Of a stretch of 57,674 nt of DNA, positions 9,008-18,562 are shown piece by piece. Each line of letters opens with the position of its first letter. The stretch's first letter is position 1. The stretch spans positions 1 through 57,674 of the forward strand of contig JAIOPJ010000045.1 in the NCBI GenBank assembly GCA_021413975.1, given 5' to 3'. Position numbers and translations under genes: made by a program. Origin of the DNA: Gemmatimonadota bacterium (GTDB lineage Bacteria; Gemmatimonadota; Gemmatimonadetes; Gemmatimonadales; Gemmatimonadaceae). The notes below the pieces were generated by a model. That model had not been told where the DNA came from and did no database searches. It saw nothing but the letters and a program-made list of their open reading frames with translations.

Positions 9008-9492
9008 TGATCTGCGACCAGTGCCGGGAGCGCGATGCGGTGGTGCACCTGACGCAGATGGTGGAGAACGCCGTCAAGCAGGTGCATCTGTGCGAGCAGT
9101 GCTCGGCCGAGCGTGGGATCGAGACGACCGTCGCCGAGCCCAAGCACCCGCTCGGCGACTTCCTGCAAGCGGTGCAACAGCAGGCGGCGCAGATGCCGGG
9201 CGACGCGGCGCGTTGCGCCTACTGCGGCACGTCGTTGCGCGACTTCCGCGCGAGCGGCCGGCTGGGATGCGCGCACTGCTACGGAGCGTTCGAGCAGAGC
9301 CTGCGCGAACTCCTGCGCCGCGTGCATGGCTCGACGAAGCACGAGGGATGGCGCTACGAGACGCGCGATCCCGAGCTGGTGACCCGTGCCGAGACCCTGC
9401 GCGACCTGCGTGACCGGCTCCAACGCGCGGTGTCGGACGAGGCGTTCGAGACGGCGGCCTCGCTGCGCGACCAGATCCGGGGGCTCGAGTGA
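9007..9492 (+). CDS. mcsA: McsA-like zinc and UVR protein, McsB activator
   Basis: The 161-residue protein has four CxxC zinc motifs (CDQC, CEQC, CAYC, CAHC) and a C-terminal UVR helix pair near 127-160, ending ASLRDQIRGLE. This is the McsA layout. In Bacillus, McsA activates the arginine kinase McsB and links it to ClpC. ATG 9007 overlaps the lolD stop by one base. The stop overlaps mcsB as GTGA, supporting a paired translation unit. Confidence 0.91.
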   Translation: MICDQCRERDAVVHLTQMVENAVKQVHLCEQCSAERGIETTVAEPKHPLGDFLQAVQQQAAQMPGDAARCAYCGTSLRDFRASGRLGCAHCYGAFEQSLRELLRRVHGSTKHEGWRYETRDPELVTRAETLRDLRDRLQRAVSDEAFETAASLRDQIRGLE

Positions 9493-10574
9493 GCCTCGAC
9501 CTGAGTCTCGTCCCCGACGGCGGGCTCCACTGGCTCGGCGCCTCCGGCGAACATGCCGGGATCGTGCTCTCGTCGCGGATCCGGCTCGCCCGGAATCTCG
9601 CGGGCTACGCCTTCCCGCCGCGTGCCCGTGAAGGGGAGCGGCTGCGCGTGCTGCACCAGGTGCGCGAGGCGGTCGGCCGCGTGCCCTCGCTGCGCGACGC
9701 GGCGTTCGTGCGCGTGGACGAGTGCTCGCCGCAGGAGCGCCTGCTGCTGCACGAGCGCCACCTCGTGAGCCGTGAGCTGGCGGGGCTCGACCAGGGGACG
9801 ACCGCGCCGGGCGCCGGGGCGGTCTTCGTCGCGGGCGACTCGGGGTTGATGGTGAACGAGGAGGACCACCTGCGGTTGCAGGTCTTCCGGTCGGGGTTCG
9901 ACGTGGCGGGGGCGCTGCGGGATGCCGAGCGGATGGACCGGGAGCTGGGGACCGAGGTGCCGTACGCCTGGCATCAGGAGTTCGGCTTCCTCACCGCCTG
10001 CCCGACGAACACGGGCACCGGCATGCGGGCCTCGGTGCTGATCCACCTGCCGGCGCTGGTGCTCACGCAGGAGATCGGGAAGGTGCTGCAGGGACTGCAG
10101 CACATGGGGCTGACGTACCGCGGGCTCTACGGCGAGGGGAGCGACGTCCTCGGGAACTTCTTCCAGATCTCCAACCAGACCACGCTCGGGCGCGGCGAGG
10201 ATGAACTCGCCGACCAGCTCATCCGCGTGGTGCGGCGCGTGATCGAGCGGGAGGAGGAGGCCCGTCGTGTCCTGGTGCGGGACGCCGGGTATATTATCGA
10301 GGACAAGCTGTGGCGGGCATACGGCACGCTGCGCCATGCGCGCAACCTGCCCGCCGACGAGGCGATGAACCTCCTGAGTGGCGTGCGGCTGGCCGCGGGA
10401 CTGCATCTGTTGTCTGGTCTCAGTGTATACACGCTCAACAAGCTCCTGATCTTCAGCCAGTCGGCGCACCTGTCCCATGCGGCAGGGCGGGTGTTGACCG
10501 AGGGCGAGGCGAACCTGGCGCGCGCGAAGTACGTGCGCACCGTGCTCGCGACCGAAGCGAAACCCCCCGGCTGA
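9489..10574 (+). CDS. mcsB: Protein arginine kinase McsB
   Basis: McsB phosphorylates arginines on damaged proteins and tags them for ClpC-ClpP. The 361-residue protein has the phosphagen-kinase core: the nucleotide-binding SSRIRLARN (about 30), the NEEDHLRLQ segment (about 122-130) and CPTNTGTGMRAS (about 171-182) with the conserved Cys. The length is normal. The GTG start at 9489 overlaps the mcsA stop. It is followed after 21 bases by clpC. All key residues needed for activity appear present. Confidence 0.95.
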   Translation: MSLDLSLVPDGGLHWLGASGEHAGIVLSSRIRLARNLAGYAFPPRAREGERLRVLHQVREAVGRVPSLRDAAFVRVDECSPQERLLLHERHLVSRELAGLDQGTTAPGAGAVFVAGDSGLMVNEEDHLRLQVFRSGFDVAGALRDAERMDRELGTEVPYAWHQEFGFLTACPTNTGTGMRASVLIHLPALVLTQEIGKVLQGLQHMGLTYRGLYGEGSDVLGNFFQISNQTTLGRGEDELADQLIRVVRRVIEREEEARRVLVRDAGYIIEDKLWRAYGTLRHARNLPADEAMNLLSGVRLAAGLHLLSGLSVYTLNKLLIFSQSAHLSHAAGRVLTEGEANLARAKYVRTVLATEAKPPG

Positions 10575-10595
10575 TCCGGGAACCCGAGGCCACCG

Positions 10596-13085
10596 ATGAA
10601 CGGCTACAACTTCACTGAGCGGGTGCGGAAGGTCCTGGCGATGGCGCGCGAGGAAGCGGCGCGCCTCCATCACGAGTACGTCGGCACGGAGCACATCCTG
10701 CTCGGGCTGATCCGTGAGGGCGAGGGCGTCGCCGCGGCCGTGCTCAACAACCTCAGCGTCGACCTCGAGGAGATCCAGCAGAAGATCGAGGAGACGGTCA
10801 AGAAGGGGAAGGCGGCCCAGGCCTCCGGTCCCGACCTGCCGTACACGTCGCGCGCCAAGAAGGTGCTCGAACTCGCGATGGGCGAGGCGCGGGAGCTCAA
10901 TCACAGCTACGTCGGCACCGAGCACCTGCTCCTCGGCCTCCTGCGCGAGGAGAAGGGCATCGCGGCGCAGGTGCTCGCCGAGGCGGGCGTGAACCTCGAG
11001 GCCGCGCGCGCCGAGACCCTGCGTCTGCTCGGGACCGAGATGCCGCAGGGGGGCACGCCCGGCCAGCCGAGCGTGGTGCCCCAGCCGGCGGCGGCCAAGG
11101 GCGAGAAGAAATCCAAGACGCCGGCACTCGACCACTTCTGCCGCGACCTCACGACGCTCGCGGCCGAGGGGCAGCTCGATCCGACGATCGGCCGGTTCAA
11201 GGAGATCGAGCGCGTGATGGAGGTGCTGTCGCGCCGCAAGAAGAACAACCCGGTGCTCATCGGCGAACCCGGGGTGGGGAAGACCGCGATCGTCGAGGGC
11301 CTGGCCCAGATGATCGCGAACAACACCTGCCCCGATTCGCTGCGGGACCATCGCGTGCTGTCGCTCGACATGGCGGCGGTGATCGCGGGGACCAAGTACC
11401 GCGGCCAGTTCGAGGAGCGGCTCAAGGCGGTGATGAACGAGATCGCGCAGAACAAGCAGATCATCCTGTTCATCGACGAGCTGCACACGCTCGTCGGCGC
11501 CGGCGCGGCCGAAGGCGCGATCGACGCGAGCAACATGCTCAAGCCGGCGCTCGCGCGCGGCGAGCTGCAGTGCGTGGGGGCGTCGACGCTCAACGAGTAC
11601 CGCAAGTACATCGAGAAGGACGGCGCGCTCGAGCGCCGCTTCCAGACCGTGGTCGTCGATCCGCCCTCGATCGACGAGACGGTCGAGATACTGAAGGGGC
11701 TGCGGGCGAAGTACGAGGACCATCATCGGGTGACGATCCCCGACGAGACGCTGGTGCTCGCGGCGAAGCTCTCGGAGCGGTACATCACCGACCGGTTCCT
11801 GCCCGACAAGGCGATCGACGTGATCGACGAGGCGGGGGCGCGGGCGCGGCTCTCGGCGCAGGTGCCGCCGCCGGAGGTCGCCGACCTCAAGACGAAGCTC
11901 GAGGCCGTCAACGCCGAGAAGGACGCGGCGGTGCGCGACCAGAACTTCGAGCGGGCGGCCGCGCTGCGGGACTCCGAGCGGGAGTTGCAGGGCCAGATCC
12001 GGGCGCGGCAGGAGGAGTGGGAGACCCGCCGGGCGTCGATCCGGCCGGTGCTCGGGGAGGAGGAGATCGCCTTCATCGTGGGCCGCTGGACGGGGATCCC
12101 GGTGACGCGGCTGCAGGAGGCCGAGACGGCCCGTCTGCTGCGGATGGAGGAGGAACTGCACTCGCAGGTCGTGGCCCAGGAGGCCGCGATCAAGGCGATC
12201 GCACGGGCGATCCGGCGCAGCCGCGCTGGACTCAAGGATCCGCGCCGTCCGATTGGCTCGTTCATCTTCAGCGGCCCCACCGGCGTCGGCAAGACCGAGC
12301 TCGCGCGCGCGCTGGCGAAGTTCCTGTTCGCCGATCCGTCGGCGCTCATCCGCGTGGACATGAGCGAGTACATGGAGAAGTTCTCGGTGTCGCGCCTGAT
12401 CGGCGCTCCGCCGGGCTACGTGGGCTACGAGGACTCGGGCACGCTCACCAAGGCGGTGCGGCGCAAGCCGTACAGCGTGATCCTCCTCGACGAGATCGAG
12501 AAGGCGCATCCGGACGTGTTCAACATCCTGCTCCAGGTGCTCGACGAGGGGCATCTCACGGACAACTACGGCCGCGTGATCGATTTCAAGAACACGGTCG
12601 TCATCATGACGTCGAACGTGGGGGCGAAGGACATCACGAAGAACCGGGCGCTCGGGTTCGGCGCCACGGACGTGGCCTCGGACTTCGACCGGATCTCGGA
12701 GAAGGTGAAGGAGGAGCTGCAGCACGCCTTCAACCCCGAGTTCCTCAACCGCCTGGACGACGTGATCGTCTTCCATCAGCTCAGCCGCGAGCACATCGCC
12801 CAGATCGTCGGGATCCTGCTCAAGGAAGTGCAGAAGCGGCTGGGCGACGAGGAGCTCACGCTCAAGCTCACCGACGGCGCGATCGACTTCCTCGTCAAGA
12901 ACGGCTACGACGTGGCCTACGGCGCGCGACCGCTCAAGCGGGCGATCCAGCGCTGGATCGAGGATCCGCTCTCCGAGAAGATCCTCATGGCCGAGTTCAG
13001 CCGCGGGGACGAGATCGAGGTGGACGTCTCGGCGGACGGCGCGAAGCTCGAGTTCCGGGTCCCGGCCAGCACCCCCAAGGTCTGA
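10596..13085 (+). CDS. clpC: AAA+ unfoldase ClpC
   Basis: ClpC unfolds substrates and feeds them to ClpP. The 829-residue protein has two N-domain repeats (1-150), a first AAA+ module with GEPGVGKT (about 222), a UVR middle region around 443-470 and a second AAA+ module with GPTGVGKT (about 559). The ClpP-docking loop is visible as ALGFG in the second module. The UVR motif distinguishes ClpC from ClpA and ClpB. It closes the lolC to clpC run and is followed by a strong hairpin. Confidence 0.97.
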   Translation: MNGYNFTERVRKVLAMAREEAARLHHEYVGTEHILLGLIREGEGVAAAVLNNLSVDLEEIQQKIEETVKKGKAAQASGPDLPYTSRAKKVLELAMGEARELNHSYVGTEHLLLGLLREEKGIAAQVLAEAGVNLEAARAETLRLLGTEMPQGGTPGQPSVVPQPAAAKGEKKSKTPALDHFCRDLTTLAAEGQLDPTIGRFKEIERVMEVLSRRKKNNPVLIGEPGVGKTAIVEGLAQMIANNTCPDSLRDHRVLSLDMAAVIAGTKYRGQFEERLKAVMNEIAQNKQIILFIDELHTLVGAGAAEGAIDASNMLKPALARGELQCVGASTLNEYRKYIEKDGALERRFQTVVVDPPSIDETVEILKGLRAKYEDHHRVTIPDETLVLAAKLSERYITDRFLPDKAIDVIDEAGARARLSAQVPPPEVADLKTKLEAVNAEKDAAVRDQNFERAAALRDSERELQGQIRARQEEWETRRASIRPVLGEEEIAFIVGRWTGIPVTRLQEAETARLLRMEEELHSQVVAQEAAIKAIARAIRRSRAGLKDPRRPIGSFIFSGPTGVGKTELARALAKFLFADPSALIRVDMSEYMEKFSVSRLIGAPPGYVGYEDSGTLTKAVRRKPYSVILLDEIEKAHPDVFNILLQVLDEGHLTDNYGRVIDFKNTVVIMTSNVGAKDITKNRALGFGATDVASDFDRISEKVKEELQHAFNPEFLNRLDDVIVFHQLSREHIAQIVGILLKEVQKRLGDEELTLKLTDGAIDFLVKNGYDVAYGARPLKRAIQRWIEDPLSEKILMAEFSRGDEIEVDVSADGAKLEFRVPASTPKV

Positions 13086-13112
13086 CCGGCCCCACGACCC
13101 CTTGAACGAGAA

Positions 13113-13142
13113 TCGGGGCCGGACTGAACAGTCCGGCCCCGA
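13113..13142 (+). terminator. Perfect 13-bp hairpin after clpC
   Basis: TCGGGGCCGGACT (13113-13125) and AGTCCGGCCCCGA (13130-13142) pair perfectly around the loop GAAC. It lies 28 bases after the clpC stop, as expected of an operon end. No T tract follows; U-poor terminators are common in high-GC DNA. It also overlaps the candidate bamA promoter. Confidence 0.6.
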
Positions 13143-13153
13143 CCGTGTATATT
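13125..13153 (+). promoter_or_regulatory. Candidate bamA promoter, possibly leaderless
   Basis: A -10-like TATATT (13148-13153) lies 17 bases after the -35-like TGAACA (13125-13130), which is in the hairpin loop. The -10 box ends 6 bases before the bamA ATG, so the mRNA would start at about the start codon. No Shine-Dalgarno sequence is visible there. The -10 match is good; the -35 match is only four of six. Confidence 0.5.
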
Positions 13154-13159
13154 GCTCTC

Positions 13160-15577
13160 ATGTATCGAGTTCCGAGCGTGGCGCTCGCCGCCGTTCTGGC
13201 GGTGACGCCCTTGGCTGCACAGGACCAATCGTCCCTCACGGGCCGCTGTCTCATCCCCGACTCCATCGATGTTCGGGGGGTGCAGCGCGTCTCCCGGGAG
13301 GCGGCGATCGCGTCGTCCGGCCTGGTGCCCGGCGCCACCCTCAACTTCCCTGCCGTGCAGCGCGCGATCCGCGACCTGTTCGGGACGGGGGACTTCGACG
13401 AGGTCGGCATCGACTGCGACGTCGAGAGCGCCACGCGGGCCACCCTCGTGATCGTCGTGAAGGAGCGGCCGCTGCTCGGTGCGGTGTCGGTCGCCGGACC
13501 GAAGCGGGTGTCTGAGCGGCTGGTGCAGGATCGCGTCGAGCTGCTGATCGGACGCCCGGTGGACCCGGCGCAGGTCGCCAAGGCGATGACGCGCATCGAT
13601 TCGCTCTACCAGGCGAACGGGTACTATCTCGCCCGCGTGCGGCCCGAGACGACGGTGGTCGCCGACCGGATCAACATCGTGTTCCGCGTCGACGAGGGCC
13701 GTCGGCTCGCGATCGCCGGCATCCGCATCGACGGCAACACCGCGATCTCGGACCGCGAGATCGCCGGCGTGATGAAGACCAAGCCGGAGGGCTTCTGGTG
13801 GTTCCGTCGCGGCGCCTACGACGAGGACAAGTTCGCGACCGACCTCGGCGAGCGGATCCCCAAGCTCTTCGCCGAGCGGGGGTACGTCGACTTCCAGCTC
13901 GACCGCGACTCGCTCGTGGTGGACCGTGACCGCGGCAAGGCGATGATCGAACTCACGCTGCGCGAAGGACCGCAGTATCGCGTGAAGGGGTTCGAGGTGG
14001 TCGGCAACCGCCGGTTCACCACCGAGCAGATCGCCGCCTACTACCCGTTCACGGATCGCGCTCCCTCGCTGACGGAGCGGGCGCGGGCGCTCGTGAAGCG
14101 CCGGCCGCCGGCGACGAACGTCTTCGACCGCACGCGCTGGGAGGAGGCGACCCAGCAGGTGGGCACGCTCTACAGCAACGAGGGCTACATCTACGCGCAG
14201 GTCCGTCCGGTGGTCGAACGCGATCCCTCGGACTCGGCCGGGACGGTGCGGCTCCGGTGGGACATCGTCGAGCAGACGCCCGCGATCATCAATCGCGTGG
14301 AGATCCTCGGCAACGACTTCACGATCGAGAACTGCATCCGGGACCAGCTCGTCATCATCCCGGGCGACGTGTTCAACCAGGAGCGGATGATCCGCAGCTG
14401 GCGCAGCATCTCGAACCTCGGCTTCTTCGACGCGCCGTTGCCGTTCCCCGACGTGCGTCCGGCGAACGAGGCCGGCGACGTGGACATCGTCTTCCGCGTG
14501 AAGGAGAAGCGGACGGGCAACGTGAACTTCGGCGCCTCGGTCGGGCAGGGGACCGGCCTCGGCGGCTTCATCGGCCTCGAGCAGCCCAACCTGTTCGGCA
14601 AGTGCAAGCGCGGCTCGGTGCAGTGGCAGTTCGGCCAGTACATCAACGACTTCAACACCTCGTACACCGACCCCGGCATCCGCGGTTCGCTGATCTCGGG
14701 CCAGCTGACCGCCTACCGTTCGCAGGCGCGCTACCGGATCGCCGACCTCGGTCGATCGACGCGCACCGGGTTCTCGCTGCGCGCCGGCTTCCCGTTCCCG
14801 CAGAGCCGGTTCACCCGCGTCTTCACGTCGTATGGCCTCGAGTCGGTGGCGTTCGGCCAGGACGGCCTGCTCGGGACCGCGACGACCGCGACCTGCTCGG
14901 GGTGTCTCCGGAGCACCATCGGTCTCGACATCACGAGGGACACGCGGCTCGACATGCCGTTCCCGACGGAAGGGCAGTTCCAGACGTTCAGCGCCCAGTT
15001 CAACGGCGGACCGCTCGGCGGCACCGCGACGTTCCAGCGCTACACGAGCGAGTTCAAGTCGTACACGGTGCTCGCGCGGATCGGCGGCAGCAAGCCGGGG
15101 TCGCAGCCGCTGCGTCTCACCTTCGGGCTCTCGGCGCGCACCGGTGCGGTCTTCGGCGACGCCGGCGACTTCTTCTGGTCGCAGCAGTTCTCGCTCGGCG
15201 GCGTGCAGTTCGGCGAGATGCTGCGCGGCTACCCCGAGTTCTCGATCACGCCGTCCGGATTCCTCGGCGGCACCGGGACCTACAACGCGCAGCGCGAGTC
15301 GTTCGGCAGCGCCTTCTTCGCCTCGACGGCGGAGATCGGCCTGCGGTTCAACCAGTCCGTGTACATCAATGCCTTCCTCGACGCCGGCAACCTCTGGTTG
15401 CGTCCGCGGGACTTCGATCCCACGCGACTCTTCCGCGGGTCCGGCTTCGGCGTCTCCACCGTCACGCCGCTCGGTCCCCTCGGGATCGACTACGCGTACG
15501 GGTTCGATCGCCGCGACGCTGCCGGACTCCCGGCACCGCGGTGGCAGCTGCACTTCCGTCTCGGCCAAGTCTTCTAA
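13160..15577 (+). CDS. bamA: Outer-membrane assembly factor BamA
   Basis: BamA inserts beta-barrels into the outer membrane. The 805-residue protein has a signal peptide (1-20, ending PLAA before Q21), several POTRA domains (about 25-430; for example the VRGVQRVSREAAI segment) and a C-terminal barrel that ends in Phe (LHFRLGQVF). ATG 13160 is preferred to the in-frame GTG 13145 because it gives a clean signal peptide. The gene opens a cell-envelope operon and is followed by skp, as in many diderms. Confidence 0.94.
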   Translation: MYRVPSVALAAVLAVTPLAAQDQSSLTGRCLIPDSIDVRGVQRVSREAAIASSGLVPGATLNFPAVQRAIRDLFGTGDFDEVGIDCDVESATRATLVIVVKERPLLGAVSVAGPKRVSERLVQDRVELLIGRPVDPAQVAKAMTRIDSLYQANGYYLARVRPETTVVADRINIVFRVDEGRRLAIAGIRIDGNTAISDREIAGVMKTKPEGFWWFRRGAYDEDKFATDLGERIPKLFAERGYVDFQLDRDSLVVDRDRGKAMIELTLREGPQYRVKGFEVVGNRRFTTEQIAAYYPFTDRAPSLTERARALVKRRPPATNVFDRTRWEEATQQVGTLYSNEGYIYAQVRPVVERDPSDSAGTVRLRWDIVEQTPAIINRVEILGNDFTIENCIRDQLVIIPGDVFNQERMIRSWRSISNLGFFDAPLPFPDVRPANEAGDVDIVFRVKEKRTGNVNFGASVGQGTGLGGFIGLEQPNLFGKCKRGSVQWQFGQYINDFNTSYTDPGIRGSLISGQLTAYRSQARYRIADLGRSTRTGFSLRAGFPFPQSRFTRVFTSYGLESVAFGQDGLLGTATTATCSGCLRSTIGLDITRDTRLDMPFPTEGQFQTFSAQFNGGPLGGTATFQRYTSEFKSYTVLARIGGSKPGSQPLRLTFGLSARTGAVFGDAGDFFWSQQFSLGGVQFGEMLRGYPEFSITPSGFLGGTGTYNAQRESFGSAFFASTAEIGLRFNQSVYINAFLDAGNLWLRPRDFDPTRLFRGSGFGVSTVTPLGPLGIDYAYGFDRRDAAGLPAPRWQLHFRLGQVF

Positions 15578-15593
15578 ACCTCGGAGCCCTACC

Positions 15594-16211
15594 ATGCTCG
15601 TCCGTTCGCGCGGCGTCCTCGCCGCTCTCCTTCTCGTCATCGCCGCCGCGCCGCTCCAGGCGCAGGCCCGCATCGGTTACGTCGACTCCCGCAAGATCCT
15701 GCAGGAGATGCCGGGCCGTCAGCAGGTCGAGGCGAAGCTGCGCACCGATCTCGAGGTGCTCGGCGCCCGCGAGAAGAAGATGATCGATTCGCTCAACGTC
15801 ATGATGGCCGCGTTCGAGAAGGACTCCGCCGCCCTCTCGGCCGCCGACCGCACGGCGCGTTTCACGGCGCTGCAGAAGTACGACGCCATGTACCGCGACA
15901 CGCTGCAGGCGCTCCAGACCGAGGCCCAGACGATGCAGGGCGAGGCGATGCAGCCGTTGTTCGACCAGATCAAGATCGCGCTCGATGACGTCCGCGCGTC
16001 GGATGGTCTGTCGATGATCTTCGACATCGGTGGTCAGGCGAACCCGATCGTGGCGATGGACCGGAACCTCGACCTCTCCGACAAGGTGATCGCGCGCCTC
16101 CGCACCATGCCGGCGACGCGTCCGGTCGCGCCGGCGGCCCGTCCGGCTCCCGCCCCCGCAGCACGGCCGAACGGTCCGGTCTCGGCGCCGGCGGGTGTGC
16201 GCCGCCCGTAA
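15594..16211 (+). CDS. skp: Periplasmic chaperone Skp/OmpH
   Basis: Skp holds unfolded outer-membrane proteins in the periplasm. The 205-residue protein has a signal peptide (1-24, ending LQAQA), the Skp-type start RIGYVDSRKILQEMPG and a long charged coiled-coil region (about 45-120). A Pro/Ala-rich tail of about 35 residues ends the protein, longer than in Escherichia coli Skp. ATG 15594 follows a GGAG site. It lies 16 bases after bamA and before lpxD, the usual context. Confidence 0.9.
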   Translation: MLVRSRGVLAALLLVIAAAPLQAQARIGYVDSRKILQEMPGRQQVEAKLRTDLEVLGAREKKMIDSLNVMMAAFEKDSAALSAADRTARFTALQKYDAMYRDTLQALQTEAQTMQGEAMQPLFDQIKIALDDVRASDGLSMIFDIGGQANPIVAMDRNLDLSDKVIARLRTMPATRPVAPAARPAPAPAARPNGPVSAPAGVRRP

Positions 16212-16238
16212 GCCTCGCACATCGGTCTCCCACCCCCG

Positions 16239-17282
16239 ATGTCCGTCGCACCCTCCAGCTCACTCCGCCTCGCCGACGTCGCCATCGCCGTCGGCGGGAC
16301 GGTCGTGGGTGACGGGAATGCGATGGTCAGCGGGATCGCTTCGCTCGACCGGGCGGCCGCGGCCGACCTGACGTTCCTCGCGTCGTCCAAGTACGCGCCG
16401 TTGCTCGCGGAGAGCGCCGCTGGTGGGGTGCTCGTCACCCCGGAGCTCGCGGCAGTCCCGGGGCGCTGCCAGAACCGCATCGTCGTCGAGAAGCCGCACG
16501 AGGCGATGCTCGCGTTGCTGCCCCGGTTCTACCGGATGCCGGCGCGCCCCTTCACCGGGGTGCATCCCTCCGCGATCGTGGATCCCACCGCCCGCCTCGA
16601 CGCCGACGTCTGCGTGGAGGCGTTCTGCGTGATCGGTGCCGGCGCCGTGGTCGGCCGAGGCTGCTGGATCGGCCCGCACTGCGTGATCGGCGAAGGCGTG
16701 TCCGTCGGGGTCGACGCCCGGCTGGTGAGCCAGGTGACGCTCTACCCCGGCGCCGCACTCGGCGCGCGGGTCCTGTTGCACGCCGGCGTCCGCGTGGGGA
16801 GCGACGGCTTCGGCTTCGTGTTCCGCGACGGGGCGCACCAGAAGATCCCGCACGTGGGCCGGTGCGTGATCGGTGACGACGTCGAGATCGGGGCCAACAG
16901 CACGATCGACCGCGGGAGCATCGACGCCACCGAGATCGGAGCGGGCACGAAGATCGACAACCTCGTGCATGTCGGCCACAACGTGCGGGTCGGCCGACTC
17001 TGCCTCTTCGCGGCCGGCGTGGGGATCGCCGGCAGTTCGCGCATCGAGGACGGCGTGATGCTCGCCGGACAGGTGGGTGTCGCGGGACACCTCACGATCG
17101 GGGCGCGGGCGATCATCACCGCGCAGTCCGGCGTGCTCAAGAGCGTGCCGGCGGGGGAGACCTGGGGCGGCTTCCCCTCGCGGTCGCAACGCGAGACGCT
17201 GCGAGGGTACGCTGCGGTGAACAAGCTCCCGGACCTCATGAGGCGTCTGGAGAAGCTGCTCGCACGGGACCCGAAGGAGTGA
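16239..17282 (+). CDS. lpxD: UDP-3-O-acyl-glucosamine N-acyltransferase LpxD
   Basis: LpxD adds the second acyl chain in lipid A synthesis. The 347-residue protein has the N-terminal uridine-binding domain (1-100) and a left-handed beta-helix of hexapeptide repeats (about 105-310). The catalytic His lies in KIDNLVHVGHNVRVG. Length is normal. The stop overlaps the GTG start of lpxC-fabZ. No clear Shine-Dalgarno sequence precedes ATG 16239. Confidence 0.95.
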   Translation: MSVAPSSSLRLADVAIAVGGTVVGDGNAMVSGIASLDRAAAADLTFLASSKYAPLLAESAAGGVLVTPELAAVPGRCQNRIVVEKPHEAMLALLPRFYRMPARPFTGVHPSAIVDPTARLDADVCVEAFCVIGAGAVVGRGCWIGPHCVIGEGVSVGVDARLVSQVTLYPGAALGARVLLHAGVRVGSDGFGFVFRDGAHQKIPHVGRCVIGDDVEIGANSTIDRGSIDATEIGAGTKIDNLVHVGHNVRVGRLCLFAAGVGIAGSSRIEDGVMLAGQVGVAGHLTIGARAIITAQSGVLKSVPAGETWGGFPSRSQRETLRGYAAVNKLPDLMRRLEKLLARDPKE

Positions 17283-18562
17283 GCGCTCGTCGCACGATCA
17301 CGCGGCCGGTGACGGTCGCCGGCGTGGGATTGCATCTCGGCCGCCCCTGTGCGCTCACCTTCGAGCCGTCCGCGTCGGGCACCGGCGTCCGTTTCCGCCG
17401 GACCGACATCGCCGGACATCCCGAGACGCGTGCCCACGTCTCGGGGGCGATCGCGGCGGAACGCCGGACGCAGTTGGGGACGGGCGACGGGGCCCTGCAC
17501 ACGGTCGAGCACGTGCTCGCGGCGGTGGCGGGACTGGAGATCGACGACGTGGTGATCGCGATGGATTCGGCCGAGCCGCCGATCATGGACGGGTCGGCGG
17601 AGCCCTTCCGGCTGGCGCTGCTCGAGGCCGGGCCCCGATCGCACGGCGGGGCGGCCGAGGTGCTGCGCCTCAAGGAGGTCGTGCGTGTCGTGGACGGGGA
17701 GTCGGTGTACGTCGCGCACCCTGCCGACGCGCTCGACCTCGAGGTGCTGATCGATTTCCCGCATCCGCGGATCGGTGCGCAGCAGGGGCGGTACCGGGTG
17801 ACGCCGGAGACCTTCTCGCGCGAACTCTCCCCGGCGCGCACATTCGGGATGCTCAGCTGGGTGCAGGGACTGCGGGAGAAGGGGTTGATCCAGGGTGCGA
17901 CGAAGGAGAACACGATCGTGCTCGACGAAGACGACGTGGTGGGGACGACGCTGCGCTGGCCGGACGAGTTCGTCCGGCACAAGGCGATGGACGTGGTCGG
18001 GGACCTCGCCTTGGCGGGGATGCGCGTCGCGGCGCGCATCACGGCGACCAAGCCGAGTCACCGCGGGACCGTGACGCTCGTGCGCGAGATGCTCGCGCAC
18101 GCACTGCCGCAACAATCGGAGGCACGAGTGCTGCTGGGTATCGAGGACATCATGAAGATCCTCCCGCATCGCTATCCGTTCCTGCTCGTGGACCGGATCG
18201 TCGAGATGGAGGAGAAGAAGCGGATCGTGGGGATCAAGAACGTCACGATCAACGAACCGTTCTTCCAGGGACACTTCCCGGGGCACCCGATCATGCCCGG
18301 GGTGCTGATCGTGGAGGCGATGGCCCAGGTGGGCGGTGTGCTGCTCATGGGCACCGTGGACGACCCGGAGACGAAGGTCGTCTACTTCATGTCGCTCGAC
18401 AACGTGAAGTTCCGGCGTCCGGTCAAGCCGGGGGACCAGGTACGGATCGAGGTCGACATCGTGCAGCTGCGCAACACGGTCTGCCGCATCAAGGGCGTCG
18501 CGAAGGTCGACGACGCCGTCGTGTGCGAGGCCGAGATGGCAGCCGTGGTGCGCGACCGATGA
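17279..18562 (+). CDS. lpxC: LpxC-FabZ fusion protein
   Basis: The 427-residue protein joins LpxC deacetylase (about 1-285) to FabZ dehydratase (about 290-427). In LpxC the zinc-binding HTVEHV, the [13 protein letters not shown] segment and the C-terminal SHRGT are present. In FabZ the [10 protein letters not shown] start and the active-site [17 protein letters not shown] are present. Such fusions are known in Bacteroidota and some other phyla. LpxC makes the committed step of lipid A and FabZ serves fatty-acid elongation, so the fusion keeps the two in step. GTGA and ATGA overlaps link it to both neighbours. Confidence 0.95.
   Translation: MSARRTITRPVTVAGVGLHLGRPCALTFEPSASGTGVRFRRTDIAGHPETRAHVSGAIAAERRTQLGTGDGALHTVEHVLAAVAGLEIDDVVIAMDSAEPPIMDGSAEPFRLALLEAGPRSHGGAAEVLRLKEVVRVVDGESVYVAHPADALDLEVLIDFPHPRIGAQQGRYRVTPETFSRELSPARTFGMLSWVQGLREKGLIQGATKENTIVLDEDDVVGTTLRWPDEFVRHKAMDVVGDLALAGMRVAARITATKPSHRGTVTLVREMLAHALPQQSEARVLLGIEDIMKILPHRYPFLLVDRIVEMEEKKRIVGIKNVTINEPFFQGHFPGHPIMPGVLIVEAMAQVGGVLLMGTVDDPETKVVYFMSLDNVKFRRPVKPGDQVRIEVDIVQLRNTVCRIKGVAKVDDAVVCEAEMAAVVRDR

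Noticed and set aside
9354..12794. A 1146-residue minus-strand open frame opposite mcsB and clpC
   Set aside because: The plus-strand genes have clear families and motifs. The frame is Arg/Leu/His-rich antisense read-through typical of high-GC DNA.
13145..13159. GTG 13145 as the bamA start
   Set aside because: The ATG 13160 gives a clean signal peptide; the GTG is in the -10 region.
12917..15673. A 918-residue minus-strand open frame opposite bamA
   Set aside because: bamA has a signal peptide, POTRA and barrel features on the plus strand; the minus frame has no domains.
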